Shown: piece after piece, positions 23,235-34,410 of the stretch | Position numbering within the stretch: position 1 is the stretch's first letter | Layout: the number at the start of each line of letters is the position of its first letter | Program-made: the position numbers and the translations under genes | The notes under the pieces: generated by a model | The model's database searches: none | What the model saw: the letters and a program-made list of their open reading frames with translations, nothing else | Told to the model about the DNA's origin: nothing | DNA from: Termitomyces sp. T153 | Lineage: Eukaryota > Basidiomycota > Agaricomycetes > Agaricales > Lyophyllaceae | Direction: 5' to 3' | Assembly: GCA_018296165.2 (NCBI GenBank) | Contig: JACKQL020000019.1 | Coordinates: forward strand, 682,001-746,000 | Length of the DNA stretch: 64,000 nt

Positions 23235-24250
23235 TGTCACAACCCACTCCTAGACCTCCAGACCTCCTCCCAAGCCACCCCACTTTCCCAGAACTCCCCC
23301 TCAACATCCCATCAACCCACCCCAACCCTTGTTCACCCAAGGCACCTGCTCCAGCTATCTCCAATGCTCCTCCAGCAAACTCCAATGACCTTTTGGCAAA
23401 CCCCAGCACAACTCCTGCAGGCCTCCTCAGTTCCTCCTCTTCTCTATGAGGCCCCCAAGCCTCTTCACTCAACTCTTCCAGAGCTTCCCAATGACTATGG
23501 AGCAGACCACATTCCCATCAGTTCCCATTAGAACATCAATGTGGCCCACCCTCTGTTCAGAACTGACACCCATCAACTCCATGCAGCTCCAACAAGTCCC
23601 ACTGTTGCACCCCAATCCCCAGAGGAGTCCAGTAGTCAGTATGTAAGTTGTAGAGTAGCATCTGTTACTCTAGTCTTGATATTGCATTACCTGTGGTTAC
23701 TTGTTATGTTTTTTTTTCTGTTTCTGTCTCTAGTCTCATGTTTCTCATCTCAATTCTATTTGTTTTTGTCTCTGTCTTATCTTGACTCTGTCTCATCTTG
23801 TCTATCTCTATTTCCTGTATTGTTTCTAAGTTTCTTTCAATTCTAACATCATTACAAACTCTGTACATATATTACAATCCTCTCAACATTCACAAGCTAA
23901 CTCCAGACCTTGCTCTACACTTGGTCCCAAGACCCATCACTCTTAATTTATCCCCCATCAAACTCTGGCTCCATCCCCATCACTCACAAAGCCTCCACTT
24001 GCCCCACTGCATATACATTTGCTTATGGATCTGTGCCTAATGCTCCTCTCAATCCAAACTTTACAATACCTAGTATTAGACTTCCTCAGACCATCCCAGA
24101 CTTGCTTGGACCACTTCCCTTCACTTATCCTTGCAAGTAACTGAAGTCCAGACCATCCCAAAATGCCAGGTTACAAGTGCAGGACATTGCATCTGCCTAG
24201 TAAAGACTCACTTAGTTAAGCTGAGCCTCCCTGGTCAGTGGAACCTGATA
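23235..24250 (+). repeat. Ty1/copia LTR, old copy (1,016 bp)
   Basis: Starts TGTCACAACCCACTCC and ends GTGGAACCTGATA. Colinear with the intact solo LTR at 57487-58615 (TGTCA...TGACA) and with the partial copy at 56060-56830. Shared landmarks in order: the 5' Pro/Leu-coding-like C-rich block, TCTTGATATT, a CTAGTAA.GACT block and GGTCAG.GGAACCTGA at the 3' end. Nearly all CpG sites are lost. It is followed by copia gag/pol-like sequence, so it acts as the 5' LTR. Confidence 0.75.
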
Positions 24251-26590
24251 TAATATCAAGACTCCCCCTTACCCTGTTCTCAATGTCTGCATACAACCCT
24301 GCATTCAACTATACCAGCTACTCAACTGACATCTACAGTAGGCCAGTGCCCAAAAATCACTGCCCCATTCTATCCAGGCCCACCCACAGATCAGTATGTT
24401 CCTTATCACTGGACCCTGTAAGGGCAACCTCTGGAGGGATGGATTGGAGTCACACAGCTAGCAGAGGGGAATCCAAAGTATATTAGCAGAGTAGATGATG
24501 ATACAAATCAGTAACTAATCACCTAGCAGAGGGGAATCCAAAGAGAACAAGTCTAAGAATTCCCACTGCTTGGCATGGCACATCAGCAGGCAGTGGAGGT
24601 GTGGGAACTACTGTACAAGTGACCGGAGCTACTCCTAACCCTAGGGCAATGGTTGCTGAGGTAATACAGAGAACTCCAGAGTTCTCTGGAGATCTCTGGG
24701 GCTCTTCCCAGAACCCCAGAGACATCAAACAAGCTGCAGAGGTGCTGGAACCAGTCATGGAGGTTGGAAATGGAAGTCCCCTGACAGACCCCTGATTCAA
24801 ACCAGGCTTCTATGTCCCCTCCATCAGTCAGGGAATACCACCAGGCTGGCACCAAACCCTGACATTACTTGCTGATGGGGCCTACCCCCATATGTACTCC
24901 AGAAGATTCTCTGGGGCACCCCCAGCCATGCCCAACTCCACCTACCTCCCCCCAGCACACTACTATGCCTATCCAGTCCCTGCTGTAGTCCCAGCTCCTC
25001 TGGAGCAACCAGATAATTATTCTCCTTTTCAACTCCCATTCTCCACTCAAGTTCCCCCCCCCTCTAGACAACAACAAGTTGAAGCCTATGTTTAGCAATG
25101 CAACAAATTCCTCCACTCCCTCCACCTCTCTCTAACAGAGTGTGCATGATGTGCTCATGCTCTCCTTGTCAGCTTTAGTTACCACAACACCCCAGCAACT
25201 CCAGAAGTCTGGGCAGACTGACTCCTTGACTTCCACAAAAAATGTTACCAGCAGGGCACCCTCCCCAAAACTACTCAAGGCACTCTGGGAATCAATGCCA
25301 ACATGAAACAAGCTCTGTGCCCTGATTAACAAAATTCACACCAGCCAAAAATTATTGCCACTGGCACCCTTCTCCAAAAACATGACCTCTATGCACTTGA
25401 TTTGACCAACTACCATGCACTCACAGTATATGCACCTCCTGACCTCAAATCCTGGCACTTCAGAATAGACCATGCCAATTACTAATCTATTATGCAAATG
25501 GCTTGTGCAGGCATGATCAAAGGTATGCCCTCATTCTTTTGCTTCAAACCTCCAAAATGTGACCAATGCATCCTGGGGAAGCAGACCAGGACACCAGTTA
25601 CCAAAAAGGAGGGAGGAGGGGAAAGGACATAGGGCAATGAGGAGACTGGAACAAGTCTGGTTGGATTTGATGGGGACAAGCAGCTATTACATCTTGTACT
25701 GGGAATAATTATGTCATGAATATTATCAATGATTACACCAATAAACCATGGTCTATTCCATCAAAAGCAGAAAATAAATGTTTTGGCAAGCTCAAGGCAT
25801 GGATACTTGCAAGATAAAATGAAACTGGGTTGTGCCTAAAGATATTGCAGATGGGGTGTGATGGGGAGTTCAATGGGGAAGAACATAAAAAATAGTATAA
25901 GAAAAGAGGCATCATTCTAGAAGTTGGAGCCCTATACACATTGGCACACATAGGCCAAGTGGAACACATGCACTGAATGCTTGGTGGAAAGGCCTGTTCA
26001 ATGAGACTGACAGCAAAATGCCCATTTTACCTATGGGACAAATTCTATTTAACAGCAGCTCACCTCCATGGAAAAACTAAAACATTGGCAGTCCACAATA
26101 TAACCCCAGATAAATTATGGTATGGAAAGTGACCAAACTACTCATACATTCAGGAAATTGGCTGTCAAGTCTTTGTTCTCATCCAAAATAAACATAATAC
26201 AAAGATCTACAAATGGTCCATAGAATGTGTCTTCATTGGCTACAATACAAACTCTCAAACAAACCTATCAATGTTATGACCAGTCCACAAAGAAATTCTA
26301 CAGTTCTTACCATGTATGCTTTATTGAGAGCCACAATAATCAGTCAACTGACACACTCAGCTAACCACCACTGGACTCAGATGAGCCCAAACTCAATTAA
26401 TTTCTGGCTGGACATGCAAACAATTGCCAAAAATGCCACCAACATGCCCATTAGACCATCACAGAACAATGATGAAGAGGTACCAGTCATTCCCAGACCT
26501 ACACTTGAGATACCACCTGCAGTACAGCCAGATGAAGCATCTGCAGTGAACAAACTCATCCAACAACCCCAAATTCTTGATCTGCAAGGA
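24251..26590 (+). mobile_element. degenerate Ty1/copia internal region (gag, pre-integrase, integrase)
   Basis: After the LTR an ATG at 24283 opens a gag-like frame (MSAYNPAFNYTSY), whose start recurs at about 56018 on the minus strand. Around 24880-25095 is a Pro/Tyr-rich gag-like tail. At 25441-25620 the gag-pre-integrase zinc finger is recognisable: SWHFRIDHANY (the two His) then PPKCDQCILGKQTRTP (the two Cys). Then comes the integrase core to about 26330 (INDYTNKPW, KTLAVHNITPDKLWYGK, IGCQVFVLI). Many in-frame stops. No RT/RNase H was found before 26.8 kb, so the element is truncated. Confidence 0.8.
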
Positions 26591-27550
26591 TAACAGTGCC
26601 AACCAAGAAAGCATGTCAAGGGGAAAGAGGGGAAACCTGAACAGAGAAGGCAATATAGGAATCCAAGGAGGCAGCAGAGTGCATAAGAAAGGAAAGAGCA
26701 GAACAATGCAGCCAAGCAACTGGGGGAGGTACAGCATGATGACATCAAGGACACACAGCCCAATCTTGATCAGTGGTGCTTAATGCAATTGAGGACCTAC
26801 TGGACCACCCTGAAGCTGACCTCAAAATGCCAAGGATAGGGGATAGGTCTGAAATTTTTACCTTGGTGGTCTTGTGAGGCACTCGGCTTGTTGTGAGGAA
26901 GGGGCACATTGATGAGGTTGGTGCTGGGAGTGGGGTGTGCATAGACAGGGCACATTGGGGCTGGATGAAAAATTGACAAAGACAATTGTCATTGTCATTG
27001 TCAAAAAAAAAAGTGGAAGGCTGTTGCATGCAGCCTCACTCGGACCTAGCCAGACAAGTCAACAGTACCTTCGTCGAAGATCATACTAGATCCTAGTAGA
27101 CATGAATGTCATCACTTCTCGTTCGTTCCTTTTCTACTCGTCGTGAGTTCGCAAGAGACCTTCACCATGATCATCAACGCAGAACCCAATGAACTCTTTG
27201 CTGAGTCTTGATGGGAATACATATCTGTTAATATAATAAATACAACATCCACATATTGAAAACACCCTGAAATGAGAACAAGTTTAGATGCATCCAAGGC
27301 TGATAACAAACTATTACTGATGACTTGTATTGTCTGACATCCCTCTATTCCTTTTTGTTTCAACTGGTTTTGGAAAGTCAATTGATGGGCTGCTGAGGGT
27401 CACCCACCAAAGATCTGCTGGTGCCAGGAACACTCTCGCAAAGGTTGAATGTAACCCATAGATAGTCAGGTTGCTTCCCTGTGGAATTTCTTTTTTCTTC
27501 AATTTGCTGTGGTTATGTTGGCACGACACAGGGGTTACTATTACATCCTT
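26591..27550. other. end of transposon block and QTRT2 downstream region
   Basis: CpG-poor up to about 27.03 kb, then CG sites reappear. At 26970-27003 TTGACAAAGACAATTG is followed by GTCATTGTCATTGTCAA, an imperfect palindrome, then a 10-A run. This may be the terminus of some element. No gene recognised between 27.1 and 27.55 kb. Confidence 0.4.
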
Positions 27551-29060
27551 CTATAATTCCCTGTCTTGGTCCTCGCCCCCCGCCTCGGCCTCCCTCTCCC
27601 TCCTCAACCTCCCCTTCCCCCTCGCCTTCTCCACAGCAGCCCACATCCTCCTCGCCTGGCTCATCACATCCTCCTCTCCCTCCGACGCGGTATCGCGGTA
27701 CGCCGCCTCGAAGCGCGAGACGTGTGCAGCGAACGACGATGATGCGGGAGAAGCAAGGACGTCGCGCACACCAGCGAGGAGCGCATCGAGCATGGCGAGG
27801 TTATGGGAGACGAGGAGGGCGTGTGCGGACATTTCGTGCGTGTGGAGGAGGTGGTGGATGTATGCGCGTGTGTACGGGGCGTTCGGGGGGTCGTTTGGCG
27901 GGAGGGGCGCGGAGGCGGGACCGTGGTTTATGCGTGAGGCGGGTGGGGTGGGTGAGCATGCGATGCAGGGACAGGAGGGAGAGGAGAGAGAACGAAAGTC
28001 GAGACGGTAGCGGGTGTCGTAGAGGTTGTGGCCGATGTTTTGTTGGGTGCTCGGCTGTGCCTCGGTCGGCACGGGAAAGACAAAGTCCAAAGCGACGCCG
28101 TATGAGGCTGCGTCGACTGCCCAGCGGGCGTCGAGCACGTCGACGCCTACGTCCCGGATGAGGCGGAGCATATGGTGTGGGCTTGATGTGCCGTGTACGA
28201 AGCGGGGTTTGGTGGGGGGAAGTGGGAGGAGGGATGTTTGGAGGAGAGACGGGGGATGCAGAGAGACATCGAGAGTGTAGCCTGCGATGCCGGCGTCGTA
28301 TGTGGGTAGATCGCCGATGGAGGGAGAGACGAGAGATGTGGAGAATGCAGAGCGGGCACGGGCGGTGCAGCCAGCGAGGGGGACGAGGATTGCCGCGGGA
28401 GAGCCGAGGAGAGCAGCGAGCCAGGCGAGGGAGCGCTCGATGCTTTTTGTGAGTCGTTTCTGGGAGAAGGGCGGAGACGTGTGCGGCGTGTCGGAAAGCG
28501 CAACGACGAGGTCGGGCGAGCATGCGGTGACGTGCGATGTCCATTCCTGTGCGGCCAGCTGTGGCGACGTTAGTGCGGCTGGAATGTCGACAGGCAGGGA
28601 CGGACCTTGCGCACGCCGCGCAGACAGTATGCATTCAGATGGCTGTTCCCATTCGGCGGCATCGTGCGCGTGTCCGCCGGATCTCGCGCGCTCAGCGCCA
28701 GTATGTGCTTGTCGGGATCGAACCCCAGGAACCGATGCAGAGCGTGTGCGCCCCCGAGCACGGTTGGCACAGGCGGCGTTTGTTCGAGACTGCATGGATC
28801 TCAGTGAGTCGTCAGGCTGGACTGGGGCTTGCTTACAAGGACTCAAAGGGAACATGGACAAGCCCGATGGCGGGGCTGGCGCGGATGTGGCAGCGCGCGA
28901 GGTGTGGGACGCAGCCGCGCGACGTTGGCGTGAGCAGCGTGGGCGTGGCGAATGTGAGCACTGTGCCCGACGGTCGCGTCAGCGTCAGCGTCCCTCTGCG
29001 TGGCCCAAACGGCGTCATGCTCACATCGTCCAGCGTGAACCGTACAGTCGCCCGCGCCAT
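27551..29060 (-). CDS. QTRT2: queuine tRNA-ribosyltransferase accessory subunit 2-like
   Basis: Non-catalytic partner of the eukaryotic tRNA-guanine transglycosylase that swaps guanine 34 for queuine in GUN-anticodon tRNAs (His, Tyr, Asp, Asn). Exons (transcription order): 29060-28837, 28789-28606, 28558-27551; about 471 aa. Start MARATVRFTLDDVSMTPFGP follows no longer plausible presequence. Family marks: LTPTSRGCVPHLA, LEQTPPVPTVLGGAHALHRF, LNAYCLRG, VALSDTPH, GYTLDVSLHP, PRFVHGTSSPHHMLRLIRDV, VDVLDARWAVDAASYGVALDF. The zinc site reads SCPCIACSP followed by YIHHLLHTHEM (CxCxxC...H). The gene is strikingly GC-rich compared with the CpG-poor flanks, which also creates long spurious frames on the other strand. 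A tRNA gene lies 68 bp upstream on the same strand. Confidence 0.87.
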
Positions 29061-29128
29061 CGTCACGGCGTAAGGAAAGAAAAAGTTGCGTCCAACGGGA
29101 AGAAAAAAAAACACACAGAAGCAAAACA

Positions 29129-29212
29129 AGTCCCAAGGGTGATTTGAACACCCGACCCCGCGATATTACATTAAACTGCAATCGCATGCTCTAACCACTG
29201 AGCTATTGAGAC
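29129..29212 (-). tRNA. tRNA-Cys (GCA), with 11-nt intron
   Basis: Cloverleaf: acceptor GTCTCAA / TTGGGAC (one T.G pair), discriminator T, D arm GCTC-AGTGGTTA-GAGC, anticodon stem TGCGA/TCGCG, anticodon GCA, intron of 11 nt one base 3' of the anticodon, variable GGGTC, T arm GGGTG-TTCAAAT-CACCC. A second tRNA-Cys gene in the window, with its own intron sequence. It ends 68 bp before the QTRT2 ATG, so both share a very short promoter region. Confidence 0.92.
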
Positions 29213-29324
29213 CGTTGCAATACGTCAGCCGACACTGGTCGTGTATCGTCTTCCTGTCCCTGCGGGCATCATTCAAGAGAATAGTTGATCACGATATCGT
29301 GATGGTTACAGCCTCCGAATAAGC

Positions 29325-31245
29325 CTTCCCCAACGGGTCGAATTCTGAGAATGCGGGCCTGCACTAGGGCCCTCCAAGAGATAGTAACACACGTTACTGA
29401 CTCCTGGGTCCTGAAGGGTGTTGTTTACACAAGTTAATCACATTGAATGAGTTTTAGTATCAATAGCTTCTTGATCATCATACCCAGCAAAGCATGCACA
29501 TCAAGATTCATCAATGGCCCCTTCAAGGGTTCAACATCAGTCCTCATGAGTCCTTCATTGGCTACAGTAGACCATTTCATAATACATGATGTGATATTAC
29601 ATGCGATTCGGGCCGGAACCATGATGGGACCCACTGTACAGAGCCATCAAATGCATATCGCATGGTCTTATGCAGCCCGGTGATGGTCAGGGTTTAGTCA
29701 GGACAACCACGTATCCTAACGCCTCCTCGATCACAATATAGCTACAATTGGGAATAAGAACACAAATAATGGACTGAGTGTTCCGAATCCAAACACTTTG
29801 AGAGAATACCTTTGGCTACCCAGGCCCCTATGCTCATAAACCCAGACTCCCATCCAACAAAGGATGCTCCTCAAACCTCTGCCAAGCCAACCCAAAAGAA
29901 TCACATGAGAATCTCACTCTGCACAATTTGATGACCTGTCCGTGGACACCTTTACTCTGAACCGGGGGGAGCACTTGTTAGCATATGGAGGAGAGGCAAT
30001 GGAGAAGCAGAGGCATTTTGAAAAGGCATTTGAAGTGCCAGAAAGGAGTGCATCACATGTGATGGCTGGACCCCTTCTTTTTGCTGGACTCACAAATTCA
30101 ATGAATATTGGTGCTGAGCTACAAGCAGTTCAGATGGAGCAGCAGCATGTGAAGAACATCACCAATGCATACAAAGAGAAAGAGAAAGAGAAAGACCAGT
30201 TTCTCTCAATTTTGATCAAGAAACTTTATTTGACATGAATAATCCAGAACACCACCCAATTGGGGCCTTGCAACAAACAAAGCAGACGAGTGACAAGAAA
30301 AAAGGACAAGTTTTTTGGATTACAATTGCATTTGGGTGCAATGCAGATTAAAAGTGAAAAGCTTCCACCCTAATATATATCGGAAGGTCAAAGAAGCCTC
30401 AGTGCTTCAGCAATATGACACCACTATTATCATAACAACAAAAAAGCATGGTTGACTTGAGAATTATTCGAAGAGTAGCTTTTTTCATTCATTATTTGCA
30501 TCTGAAACCTAATTGGGATCTGTAGGTCAAGCAAAGCACTTGACATTCAGATGAAAAAGGAAAAACTGTCATAGCCTTCTTCTTATCGGCAACTTCTCAG
30601 GACACAATCTTGATTACTAGCCACATAATATCCGAATTGAGTTCTTCGAGCTCAACATGACTCTATTTGTTCAGTCACTTGATGCAGGAATCATTTGGAG
30701 GCACATTACTGGCAGGCCTTTTGCCAGCAGGCTATTGAACTCCATTGACTATATAATGGGGCAGACTCTTCATCCCACGATTTTTCCATGTTGACTGCTT
30801 TGTTTCCTCCTCTTTCCTCTTGGAACCAGCAGAATGGAGCCCATCTGTTCGGTCATTGAACTCCAAGTCTTGGACTGCAGCTGGGCACCAAGAGAACCAT
30901 GCAAAGAGAGATTTACACTTTGAACAATGCTTCAAGACATGATCAAATGATGCAGAGCCTCATATTTGCAGCCCAAGACTTCTGGAGATATCCACACTTA
31001 TCTACACCTATTCACACTGGGTAATGGGCCTCAACAGGTGAGGTGTTACCTATTCACCGAGCCCTACCAACTGTAACATTGGTGCTAAAGAAGCCAAATG
31101 GTAACTAGAGATACAAAAAATCAAAATCTCGTCGTAAAACTCTGCTATGTGGTGCAATAGGATATCCCACGATAGCTGCAAGTCTGCGCATAAGGAAATG
31201 ACAATCAAAAACTTTAGCATAAAGAGCAAACCTGCAGGAAGTGTA
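29325..31245 (-). pseudogene. amidase 3'-end relic split by a transposon
   Basis: Two pieces, 29325-29364 and 31065-31245, are colinear with the 3' part of the intact amidase at 34411-36532. The first holds GTCGAATTCTGAGAATGCG then GGCCTGCAC, with about 45 nt missing between them relative to the intact gene. The second corresponds to the exon 9/10 region, including CTGAAGAAGCCAA-like, GGATATCC and AAACCTGCAGGAA blocks. Removing the 1.7-kb insert between them restores the alignment exactly at GCAC-TA-CCAA (intact gene GCAC-GA-CCAA). Frames are broken, so it is non-functional. Confidence 0.8.
29367..31064. mobile_element. TA-flanked TIR element (1,698 bp), probably non-autonomous
   Basis: Flanked by TA on both sides (29365-29366 and 31065-31066). 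The ends are imperfect inverted repeats: the left begins GGGCCCTCCAAGAGATAGTA, the right end reads outward GGGCTCGGTGAATAGGTAAC, and both continue into ACAC. The insert interrupts an amidase relic. A TA target points to a Tc1/mariner-like or similar cut-and-paste element. The longest frame, about 98 codons at 29942-30238 on the plus strand (Met/Glu-rich, KEKEKEKD near its end), has no transposase motif that I recognise. Confidence 0.75.
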
Positions 31246-31717
31246 GGATATCAGATAAAAGGGGGCCATTGACAGCCTCAGTGTTGTGCTGTTTGGATAA
31301 TGGGAAGAGCAGCTTGTAACGTCAGGCTGTTAAGCAGTGATGTCACACGAGAGGTATAGTTCGGATCAGTAAGTTGACCAGAATAAACTCTGTTTCTTGT
31401 ATAGTAGTTTTGTTTGTATAGTAAACAACAAGTCGAGTCATAAAGAAAATTGTAAGTAGAATCGTAAGTAAATTTTTGAGAGCTGTGTCGGAGGAAGTAA
31501 AGTACCGACAAAATAGTTTTCAAACGGCAGGCGTGAATGATCGCATCAATATTTCATCAGTGGCTGTGTGCCAGGTCAGGGCTCTCACCGCCACACAGCT
31601 GAGGCTACACCAAAATAGATAAACAATACTTGGTTAACCAGGAGTGATGGCCCCAGAGCCCAAATCAGCAGATCCTTCTTCTGCTTGATATCAACAAAAG
31701 ATATGTAAGTGTGGTGA
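31246..31717. other. intergenic, no gene recognised
   Basis: Spacer between the amidase relic and the first small paralogous gene. AT-rich with short frames only. Confidence 0.4.
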
Positions 31718-32344
31718 TCAAGTACGCACCCTTTTCTCTTGCCGCCGTTTCTCAGAGTATATCATCACTAACATCAGAAATGTCTTTTCATCTGTTGAAA
31801 GGCTAGGTGAAATAGATAATATAGCCGGCTGTATATTGCTTGGGGAATACTGCTTATAAGGAATCAGCATCGCAACGACATTATCTCGTGAGTTGGCGGG
31901 TACCACCTGATTTCCCAAATCATCAAGTAGAACAATAGATTTATAAGAAACGGCTTACAATCCATCTATTTTCTTTGTATCTGACAACATAGCTGTCATG
32001 AACTGGAGACCACCTCCATTCCCGAGTGCTAATTGAGAATGTAAATCAGGATATGGAAGAGACGGTTGGTGGTCTTACCGGCTGTAGAGTTTAGGTTTGT
32101 AGTTCAAAGTACACCATTTGCGTTTTACACCACTAATTTCAAATTCGTGGTGCTCCCAGTAGATAGCAGAGTGTGAAAAAAGGTCAAAACCGGTATGTGT
32201 AAGTATAGTCGTCTTGGGGAGGAGCAGAACGCCTCCGACTGTAGTACTGGTCTTGTATACTGTTGCTGAAGAAGCATCATTTGGACAAAGACTACTGTCA
32301 AGGATATCTTGATCAGAAAATGTAAAACTAGACAAGTCAGGCAT
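31718..32344 (-). CDS. small uncharacterised protein, paralogue A of tandem pair
   Basis: Exons (transcription order): 32344-32079, 32028-31959, 31906-31718, about 174 aa. The start MPDLSSFTFSDQD is chosen because it lines up with the ATG of paralogue B. Visible order: a short variable head, TTVGGVLLLPKTT, YWEHHEFEISGVKRKWCTL, REWRWSPVHDSYVVRYKENR, then a C-terminal half with SRDNVVAMLIPYKQY and a hydrophobic helix FLMLVMIYSEKRR. The beta-rich front and helical, basic tail resemble basidiomycete proteins with DUF6593/tubby-like C-terminal domains, but I could not confirm this. No signal peptide. Intron positions and phases are identical to paralogue B. Function unknown. Confidence 0.7.
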
Positions 32345-32788
32345 GCTGGTGGAGGAATAACTTGAGAGCGTAGGTATCTTGGAATTCAAGTCTCGACAAA
32401 CGTGTGCTTTTAACTAACTAGGAAGAGGCGGTGCTACGGTGTAGTTGTGGGACAACATTCACGAATCTTTACACCTATACCCCAGTGGTAAACCAGCGCC
32501 TCCGGTATCCCTCCCAAAGTACCAAGTGGGACCGGATGGCCGCTAATATGTATCCAACGACTCCGCCCTTCTCGCCACTCGGCATCCACTCCGTACCGTA
32601 CAACTAGGACATGGTGTCTTACATATACAGCAACCCCGCCGGGTCTCCTGGAATGTTCAGCAGCCGGATCCCGGAAGTAAATGGTTGTTTTGTGTTTTGT
32701 TCAACCCTCACGATGATTGTCAGTCGATTTATGAGTATTTTCGTTTTTTGTATTTGGGAGGATAATACTGAACGTTTAGTATGGCCTG

Positions 32789-33163
32789 AGGGATTTGCAA
32801 GGCCCGACTTGGTTTAAACGCCCAGGCTCACAAGCTTTCCAAAGCTTTGAGCCGAGCCCTGAGCTCTCATCAAGGGCCGGCCCGGCTCGGCTCAGGCCCA
32901 AGCCCGGGCTTATAAAAAAATGCGAATACCCTCCATAATCAACATATCAACATTATAAGAGTGAAATCAACAATTAAATACATTATCTAGAGGTATGGTT
33001 GAAAGTTTTCGAAACGTTTGTCGCACAATGCTCTTGCAAGCAATGTCACGTGATATTTAGTCTGGGGGTCAGGAAGCTCGGCACCGGAAATTTTCCACGC
33101 TATCACGCTAAGACCATTTTTTTTACAGAGGTAGAAGTACTCACGAGCCCGGCCTTGCAAAAT
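32789..33163. repeat. possible MITE with short imperfect TIRs
   Basis: GGATTTGCAAGGCCCG at 32789-32804 is nearly the reverse complement of CCCGGCCTTGCAAAATC at 33147-33163. Inside are GC-rich palindromic stretches (GCCGGCCCGGCTCGGCTC, CAAGCCCGGGCTT near 32870-32910). No coding frame. It sits between two tandem paralogues. No clear target duplication was found, so the borders are tentative. Confidence 0.4.
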
Positions 33164-33340
33164 CACTAAGTTTATGGCCTAGGCCAAAAAATTGGTATTC
33201 TCATACATACAAACAAATATCCATAACTCCCCTCCACAGCTGCTGTGATATAGGATCCGTATGCCTAGCTTCGAACCTCCTTCTGCTTAGTATAAACCCA
33301 GAGATCAATTTCACAGTAAGCGCTCAGGTTCCCAGATGAC

Positions 33341-33993
33341 TCATTCACGGTTACGTACCTTTTCCTCTAGCCGTCTTCGCTCGGAATATATCATCACCAA
33401 CATCAAAAATGCTTTTTCAACTGCTGGGAGGCTAGGTGAGAGTGATAGGATGGCCGGTTCTAATTCGCTCAGGAAATGCTTCTTGTAGGGAGTCAGCGTA
33501 GCAACAACACTGTCTCGGGAGTGAGTTGGTGCCGCCTGATCTCCCCAAGTCATCAGGCTGGCATAAAGATATTTCAGACGTGGCTTACCGTCCATCTATG
33601 CTCTTTGTATTTGACGACGTAGCTGTTGTGAGCTGGAGACCACTGCCATTCTCGAGTGCTGATAGTTTGCCCAAGGGTGTCAATGAAAGGGGACATCAGT
33701 GATTGAGTTATATAGGCTTACGAGCTGAATAGTTTAGGCTTGTAGTTCAAGGTATACCATTTGCGTCTTGAACCATCGATTTCAAATTCGTGGTGTTTCC
33801 AGTAGATAGTTGAAATTGGAAAATGAGGGCTCGAGTAGGAAATAATGGGTACAAGCGTGGTCGTCTTGGGAAGGCGCAATATACTGCCCACCGTGGTGCT
33901 AATCTTGATTAGCATCGAAGAAGAGTCGCTGGGTCGAAGATCACAGTTAAGGATGTCTTTGTCAGAGAATGTGGAGCTAGACAAGCTAGTCAT
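33341..33993 (-). CDS. small uncharacterised protein, paralogue B of tandem pair
   Basis: Exons: 33993-33722, 33658-33589, 33535-33341, about 178 aa. Start MTSLSSSTFSDKD aligns with paralogue A. Matching blocks: STTVGSILRLPKTT, YWKHHEFEIDGSRRKWYTL, REWQWSPAHNSYVVKYKEHR, SRDSVVATLTPYKKHF, FLMLVMIYSERRR. The two proteins share most positions in these blocks and the same three-exon layout, so they are tandem duplicates in the same direction. The family is not recognised with certainty; DUF6593/tubby-like is a guess. It lies about 400 bp downstream of the first amidase and may be read in the same direction independently. Confidence 0.72.
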
Positions 33994-34410
33994 ATCGGTG
34001 GAGGGAAAGGTTGAGAGCACAATCAAAGGTGGCTTTTCCGCTTCATAACTAGAACGTGGCAGTGCTACGCCGAGCAGTGCAGTCGTGGGCCCAAATTTGC
34101 AAATTTGGAATTGTCCACAGCTGTCAGACGCGGGCCGGGGCCTCAAAAATGCTCACAATGCATCATGGTGACTTGTTGATCTGAGTTGAAACATGCGCCG
34201 CTTATCACTACCTGAGTGAAATGATTGTTGTTGATCTGAATGAAAACATGCGCTGCTTATTGATACCTGAGTGAAATTTGATTGTTGTTTCCCGGAGAAA
34301 AGGTTAAAGCCGATAAGTGTGGTGACTGCCGATGTTTCCTTACGCTCTGCTTTACATTCCAGCTTTTTTCACACGTTGAAGGACAGTAGTCGAGATAGCA
34401 AGAAAAAAGC

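Noticed and set aside
27481..29147. Several long plus-strand open frames (226, 286 and 178 codons)
   Set aside because: They are shadows of the GC-rich QTRT2 gene on the minus strand. The minus frame has family motifs and consistent introns; the plus frames are Arg/Gly-rich without motifs.
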